Assembly: GCA_002419505.1 (NCBI GenBank)
Contig: DIGF01000008.1
Span: 1,899 to 11,648, forward strand
DNA from: Caryophanales bacterium UBA5729
GTDB taxonomy: Bacteria; Bacillota_I; Bacilli_A; Izemoplasmatales; Hujiaoplasmataceae
Direction: 5' to 3'
DNA: 9,750 bases
The translations under genes and the position numbers were made by a program. The notes below the pieces were generated by a model. That model ran no database searches, was not told the DNA's origin, and saw nothing but the letters and a program-made list of their open reading frames with translations. Every line of letters begins with the position of its first letter. Within the stretch, counting starts at the first letter, position 1. Positions 5,845 to 9,750 of this stretch are shown here, piece by piece.

Positions 5845-8800
5845 TTGAAAAAAGTATTTATGATTTTTATGGCGGCATTCCTATTTATAGGTATCGCTGC
5901 GTGTGGCGGAAAAACAACACAAGCGCCAACAACACAAGCGCCAACAACAGAAGCGCCGACCACACAAGCACCAACAACGCAGGCTCCAACCACGGGTACT
6001 GGTACTACAGCTGTTAATACATTACCTGTATTATTCGGTGCTGATGATATTGAATTATATGTAGGTGATTCATTTGATCCTAAGGCGGGGGTATTCGCTA
6101 TGGATGCTGAAGATGGACCTGTTCCTGCAGCTAGTATCGTTGTATCTGGTACAGTTGACTTAACAACTGCTGGAGAATACACATTAACTTATACTGTTAC
6201 TGATAGTGATGGTGGGGTTACAACAGCTACTAGAGTTGTTACTGTTCTAGCATTAGACTTAGTTTATCCAACTGGATTCTTTAACTTTAAGTTTGCTACT
6301 ACAGAATTAAGACATACATTCATGGCAGCTGCTGAAAAGTATTTGATGAACAATATGTATGGAGGTATTCCTCTATTTGCTAATGGATCTTTCGCATTAT
6401 ACAGTGAAAGACTACAGTTCCCAGTTGATGAATATATTCCTGTAATGGGATTTGGTACATCATTTGGTACATTCTCAGCAGATGACTCTACTGTTCTTAT
6501 GGACAATGGACAACCAGGGAATGTAGGCGAATACACTTACCGTACTGCTAGTTCAACAAGCCCTGAACAATGGAATCAATGGTTATATCAAACTTCAACA
6601 GATTCTGATTATATGGGTGTTTACATGGATGCTTTATACACTTATGAATTCAATGAAGAAAAAACTGGTTATGCAGTTAACCCTTCAATGGCTTCTGGAA
6701 ATCCAATTCCAGTAAACTCTTATATTACTGAAACTGGTAAAGAAGTTTCTAAAACTTGGAGAATTCCTCTAAGAACAGACTTAGAATGGTTCTATCATCC
6801 TGATACTAATATTTCAGGACTTCCTGCTGGACACGAAGTTATCGATGCTAACGACTTTGTCAACACATTTAAATTAGCATTAGATAAAGGATGGTTCCGC
6901 GCAATTTCTGGTGGTGGCGATTTCGTTACTTCATCAAATAAGATTGAAAATGCTCAAGCTTATAGAGATGGCGAAGCTACTTGGGAACAAGTTGGTATAA
7001 AAGTAATTGATAATCACACAATCGAATTCAAATTCGTTGAAGATCAATCAGAATGGAATGTTAGATACTGGGCATCTTCATTCGTTATGACACCAATTAA
7101 CATCGACTTATTCTTAGCTTTAGGTGGAGAATTAGACACTAATGTTAACGGTTCATACGGAACTAGTAACAAAACTATCGCTTATCATGGAGCTTACTAT
7201 GTAGACTACTATGAAGCTGACAAAGTTTTACGTTACAAAGAAAATCCTAATTTCCACACTCCAGACAAATATTTCTATACTGGATACACATTCATGGTTA
7301 TTGCAGAAGCAGAAGTTAGATTCCAAGAATTTATCGCTGGTAAATTAGAAGGCGTTTCACTTCCTGTTGCTGACTATGATGAGTACAAAGATTATCCTGG
7401 AATCAAACGTTTTCCTGGAGCAACTACATTTAGAATGATGATTAATGGTCTTGGAACTGTTGAAAATCAAAGAGATAAATTCCCTACTGGAACTTGGGTT
7501 CCTGAACCAATTCTTGCAAACCAAGATTTCAAGATGGCAATGTTCTTTGCAATCGACAGACAAAAATTAGCTGAAGAAGTTCTAAAAACTTCAACAACTC
7601 AAATGTTCTTATTCTCAGACGCTTACTTAGTAGATGCTGAAATGGGTATTCCTTACCGTTCTACTGATCAAGGTATGACTGTTGGTGAAGGTTTATCACC
7701 ATCAACATTCGGATTTAACCCTGATGCTGCATCAGCTTATTGGGAATTAGCAATTGATGCATTAGTTGCTAATGGAACTTATACTGCTGGTACAGCTGGA
7801 TCTTATAATATTATTGCTATCGATTTCAATATCTTTAGTGGTAGTGAAGCACAAGTGTTAATGGGCGAATATGTTAAATCTGCATTTGAAGAAGTTTTCG
7901 TTTCTGACGATCATTACATAAAAGTTCAAATTACAGTAGTACCAAAAGACTTCCCAGGAATCTATTATGATTACATGATGACTGGTGAATTCGACCTTTC
8001 AATTGGTGGTATTTCTGGTTCAACATTAGACGCTGCTGGATTCCTAGATGTATTCTGCGATGACAACCGTGGTGGATTTACTCTTAACTGGGGTATTGAT
8101 ACTTCTGTAGCTGAAATCGAAGTTAAATATACTGATTTCAATGGTGTTAGACATCTTGAAATGTGGTCATTCAACGCTATTACAGCTGCTCTTAACGGTT
8201 TAGTTTACTTACAAGATGGTGAAGAAATTGATACACCAAATGCATTTGTAAACATCGTTAGTGACGTTGCAGTAGACGCTACTCCAACAAGTGTTCCTGT
8301 TCAAATTAGAGAATTCACTAACCCAGCTTATACTAACTTAACTTATACAGTACAATATTATGATTTGTCTGCTGGTTATTTAGATCTAGAAGGTTATGTT
8401 GACATTCCTATTACTCAAGCTAACTTTACAATTGAAGGATTAGAACCTTATTATTATCACTATGGTCCTGATGGAACATTAGTTTACCAGGGAGATTACC
8501 AAATCGTTATTAACTTCGCATATGTTGAAGACTTAACAAAAGTTGGCCAAACTAAGAGCCAATGGTTCATGCTTCCAACAATTAGCGAATTCTCATCAAC
8601 TAATGGTATCTATACTGGAACACCGGTTCTTACTCCAACTACATTAGAACTTGACTTAGGTATCCATCCAAATTACACAGCCGCATTGACAAGCATTGAT
8701 GTATTAGTATATGCTGACAAATCTGTAGCTGGTGATGCAGTAGTTGATTTCGCTGATCTTACAGCTACAACAGTTACTGGTTTACTTCCTAACACATTAT

Positions 8801-9141
8801 ACATGTTAGTTCTTCATTTCGATGATGGCAACTGGGAAGCAATCCGTATCCGTACAGCAGCTGCAATGGTTGTAACAGTAGATGAAGTACTAGATACTGA
8901 AGCAACTTTATCAGCAGTTATCAATGAATCTGATTTAGTTACAAGAACTATTGCTAGTGCAGTAGTTTACTTAACTGCAGATGATACAGTAGTAGATGGC
9001 GCAGCTGTTGATTACGCTTTATTAACTGATATTCAAGTTACTGGTTTAACAGCAGAAACTGCTTACTACGTTCTATTCACATTAAGTGATGGAACTGAAG
9101 TTAAAGTAGCTATAGTAACAACGGCTACTCCTGCAGAATAA
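5845..9141 (+). CDS. OppA-like (family 5) peptide-binding lipoprotein with Ig-like and Fn3-like extensions
   Basis: A 1098-residue lipoprotein, the probable substrate-binding subunit of an ABC oligopeptide importer. Residues 1-19 are the signal peptide, with lipobox GIAAC and Cys20. Residues 23-50 hold five QAPTT/EAPTT units. About 58-135 is an Ig-like domain (AGEYTLTYTVTDSDGG). About 145-755 is the family 5 binding domain, with KTWRIPLRTDLEW, DANDFVNTFKLALDKG, VGIKVIDNHTIEFKF, a run ending FKMAMFFAIDRQKLAEEVL, and GGISGSTLDAAGFLD...FTLNWGIDT. About 820-912, 915-1005 and 1008-1095 look like Fn3-type beta-domains, the clearest shared lines being TVTGLLPNTLYMLVLHF and QVTGLTAETAYYVLFTL. Typical OppA proteins are about 550-600 residues, so this one has about 450 extra. 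The TTG start is fixed by AGAGGAG (5831-5837) at 7 nt and by the signal peptide. Codon choice looks richer in C-ending Phe, Asn and Asp codons than the previous gene, consistent with high expression. A permease gene follows. Confidence 0.9.
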   Translation: MKKVFMIFMAAFLFIGIAACGGKTTQAPTTQAPTTEAPTTQAPTTQAPTTGTGTTAVNTLPVLFGADDIELYVGDSFDPKAGVFAMDAEDGPVPAASIVVSGTVDLTTAGEYTLTYTVTDSDGGVTTATRVVTVLALDLVYPTGFFNFKFATTELRHTFMAAAEKYLMNNMYGGIPLFANGSFALYSERLQFPVDEYIPVMGFGTSFGTFSADDSTVLMDNGQPGNVGEYTYRTASSTSPEQWNQWLYQTSTDSDYMGVYMDALYTYEFNEEKTGYAVNPSMASGNPIPVNSYITETGKEVSKTWRIPLRTDLEWFYHPDTNISGLPAGHEVIDANDFVNTFKLALDKGWFRAISGGGDFVTSSNKIENAQAYRDGEATWEQVGIKVIDNHTIEFKFVEDQSEWNVRYWASSFVMTPINIDLFLALGGELDTNVNGSYGTSNKTIAYHGAYYVDYYEADKVLRYKENPNFHTPDKYFYTGYTFMVIAEAEVRFQEFIAGKLEGVSLPVADYDEYKDYPGIKRFPGATTFRMMINGLGTVENQRDKFPTGTWVPEPILANQDFKMAMFFAIDRQKLAEEVLKTSTTQMFLFSDAYLVDAEMGIPYRSTDQGMTVGEGLSPSTFGFNPDAASAYWELAIDALVANGTYTAGTAGSYNIIAIDFNIFSGSEAQVLMGEYVKSAFEEVFVSDDHYIKVQITVVPKDFPGIYYDYMMTGEFDLSIGGISGSTLDAAGFLDVFCDDNRGGFTLNWGIDTSVAEIEVKYTDFNGVRHLEMWSFNAITAALNGLVYLQDGEEIDTPNAFVNIVSDVAVDATPTSVPVQIREFTNPAYTNLTYTVQYYDLSAGYLDLEGYVDIPITQANFTIEGLEPYYYHYGPDGTLVYQGDYQIVINFAYVEDLTKVGQTKSQWFMLPTISEFSSTNGIYTGTPVLTPTTLELDLGIHPNYTAALTSIDVLVYADKSVAGDAVVDFADLTATTVTGLLPNTLYMLVLHFDDGNWEAIRIRTAAAMVVTVDEVLDTEATLSAVINESDLVTRTIASAVVYLTADDTVVDGAAVDYALLTDIQVTGLTAETAYYVLFTLSDGTEVKVAIVTTATPAE
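5920..5994 (+). repeat. five in-frame 15-bp repeats encoding the QAPTT linker
   Basis: Five consecutive 15-bp units encode QAPTT, QAPTT, EAPTT, QAPTT, QAPTT (residues 26-50). The first two units are identical at the DNA level; the others differ mainly at third positions. Because each unit is five codons, gain or loss of a unit would change linker length without breaking the frame. The linker probably spaces the binding domain away from the membrane lipid anchor. A less regular version is found in the other lipoprotein (3404-3484). Confidence 0.85.
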
Positions 9142-9177
9142 TTAATTAACAAGAAGTTTTAAAATAAAAAATGACTT

Positions 9178-9209
9178 GCAGACCATCTCGCTCAAGCAAG
9201 ATGGTTTGC
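9178..9209 (+). terminator. intrinsic terminator hairpin after the peptide-binding lipoprotein gene
   Basis: Arms GCAGACCATCT (9178-9188) and AGATGGTTTGC (9199-9209) pair over 11 bp with one G-U. After a C-A mismatch two more G-C pairs close a TCAA tetraloop. It starts 36 bp after the stop codon and is followed by TTGTTATGTATTT, an imperfect U-tract. It would stop most transcription before the permease gene, allowing far more binding protein than permease. Confidence 0.72.
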
Positions 9210-9237
9210 TTGTTATGTATTTAAGAATTGAAAAATA

Positions 9238-9301
9238 AAGCCGAAGAAAAAGTCAAATGACGTAAACCTAGATTTAGTGGTCATTTGACTTTTGAAGGCT
9301 T
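9238..9301 (+). repeat. composite inverted repeat with a perfect 14-bp arm
   Basis: AAAAGTCAAATGAC (9248-9261) is matched perfectly by its reverse complement at 9280-9293, with an 18-nt loop. After a small internal loop (5 nt left, 3 nt right) the outer arms AAGCC (9238-9242) and GGCTT (9297-9301) extend the stem. It is followed by ATTATATTAATA, not a good U-tract. It may be a second, back-up terminator, an RNA stability element, or a protein-binding site. It lies between the first terminator and the permease gene. Confidence 0.6.
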
Positions 9302-9359
9302 ATTATATTAATAAAACTGCATAATTTTTTCGTCAAAACCTACGAATATAGAAAACAAA

Positions 9360-9403
9360 CTTACGTTTTTTATTAAAGCGTAAGGTGTACATATATATTA
9401 CAC
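9360..9403 (+). promoter_or_regulatory. adjacent hairpin and small palindrome upstream of the permease gene
   Basis: CTTACGTTTT (9360-9369) pairs with AAAGCGTAAG (9375-9384), a 10-bp stem with one G-U and a 5-nt loop. Immediately after it, GTGTA (9385-9389) and TACAC (9399-9403) form an operator-like inverted repeat with an AT-rich centre. No U-tract follows on the plus strand, so neither looks like a terminator in the direction of the permease. They may be leader RNA structures or binding sites. The permease promoter itself is not clear; the best candidate is TATAGA at 9347-9352 with a T-rich weak -35. Confidence 0.4.
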
Positions 9404-9406
9404 AGA

Positions 9407-9443
9407 AAGGAGATATGTTAGTTTTCTAACATATAGATTGCTA
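9407..9443 (+). promoter_or_regulatory. ribosome binding site separated from the start by a hairpin
   Basis: A good Shine-Dalgarno sequence AAGGAG (9407-9412) is followed directly by a perfect hairpin: arm ATATGTTAG (9413-9421), loop TTTT, arm CTAACATAT (9426-9434). Nine bases then lead to the ATG at 9444. Linear spacing is 31 nt, far too long, but with the hairpin folded it becomes about 9 nt, the same as in the lipoprotein gene at 3335. No start codon in the permease frame lies at normal distance from this site. Confidence 0.6.
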
Positions 9444-9750
9444 ATGACTAGATATATTATCATAAGAACTATATGGATTTTCATTATCATATCCATAATT
9501 CTTACACTAAATTTTACTTTACTAAAGTTAGCGCCAGAATATCCGCCTACTGTTAAAGAAGAGCGTGACATGTATTACGCCAGACAGGTCTACGATGGAT
9601 ATATGACTGAAAGAGTTGAGGGTCAAAGTTTAGTTGTTCAATCGATGGGAAGAAATGAAATACTTATTCCTCGCAACGCTTACTTTAAACCTGAGACAGG
9701 TAGATATAGAATCTACGAACCTATATCAGTAGCAAGACAATATTTTTCAT
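9444..9750 (+). CDS. OppB-like ABC transporter permease (N-terminal part)
   Basis: The first 102 codons of a membrane permease, cut by the window edge. Residues 1-8 are short and positively charged (MTRYIIIR), then a hydrophobic helix at about 8-29 ends in FTLLKLAPEYPPT, which matches the first helix of OppB/DppB-type permeases (usually ending F-x-L-x-x-L-x-P-G-x-P). Residues 30-102 are hydrophilic and would form a long external loop. Large loops in this place are seen in some Firmicutes OppB relatives. It follows the peptide-binding lipoprotein gene on the same strand, so it is probably its membrane partner. ATG 9444 is chosen because the transmembrane helix begins right after it; TTG at 9438, in the same frame, is an alternative. 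The frame remains open upstream without a better start. Confidence 0.75.
   Translation, partial: MTRYIIIRTIWIFIIISIILTLNFTLLKLAPEYPPTVKEERDMYYARQVYDGYMTERVEGQSLVVQSMGRNEILIPRNAYFKPETGRYRIYEPISVARQYFS

Noticed and set aside
5817..6182. Minus-strand open frame with VVGACVVGA-like repeats opposite the start of the binding-protein gene
   Set aside because: The repeats are simply the antisense of the QAPTT linker; there is no ribosome binding site and the plus strand is clearly coding.
9285..9313. Permease promoter using TTGACT inside the 14-bp repeat arm
   Set aside because: The -35 is good but at 17 bp spacing the -10 (TTAATA) matches poorly, so it is not listed as a promoter.
1..9750. Genetic code with TGA read as tryptophan, as in Mycoplasma
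   Set aside because: All genes use TGG for tryptophan and the frames close properly with TAA or TAG; no in-frame TGA is needed for any protein.

Overview
The window looks like AT-rich chromosomal DNA of a low-GC Firmicutes/Tenericutes-type bacterium. The signs are strong AGGAGG-type ribosome binding sites, frequent TTG starts, tryptophan encoded by TGG with TAA/TAG stops (no sign of TGA read as tryptophan), and lipoproteins with short signal peptides, a cysteine at residue 20 and Thr/Pro-rich (QAPTT) linkers. That lipoprotein style recalls free-living mollicute relatives such as Acholeplasma or Izemoplasma, but this placement is an inference from style only.

Layout. The left part (1-2410) is on the minus strand: a YjbQ-family enzyme lies downstream of, and overlaps by 14 bp, a polytopic membrane protein resembling the Mpv17/PMP22 group. 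After a 94-bp gap comes an M3-family zinc oligoendopeptidase whose 3' part runs off the window. A short divergent promoter region (2411-2517) separates these from a class I SAM-dependent methyltransferase on the plus strand (2518-3231). Next come two large secreted lipoproteins, each with its own promoter: an S41-peptidase-like lipoprotein (3335-5566) and a 1098-residue family 5 (OppA-like) peptide-binding lipoprotein (5845-9141). After about 300 bp of hairpin-rich non-coding DNA, the window ends in the first 102 codons of an OppB-like ABC permease (9444 onward).

How the genes may work together. The right half is the start of an oligopeptide uptake locus: surface protease-like lipoprotein, peptide-binding lipoprotein, permease. 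The M3 peptidase at the left edge would suit cytoplasmic cleavage of imported peptides. A shared peptide-scavenging role is inference from families and proximity.

Most notable points. (1) The permease gene has a good Shine-Dalgarno sequence 31 nt before its apparent ATG, with a perfect 9-bp hairpin exactly filling the gap, so folding would restore normal spacing; this resembles the bridged start described for phage T4 gene 38. (2) Several separate hairpins are packed between the binding-protein gene and the permease gene, including a perfect 14-bp inverted repeat. (3) The two lipoproteins share the same N-terminal architecture (lipid anchor, Thr/Pro linker, Ig-like domain) attached to unrelated functional domains, and the binding protein carries extra Fn3-like repeats at its C-terminus. 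I saw no CRISPR array, insertion sequence, tRNA or rRNA, and no defence system.
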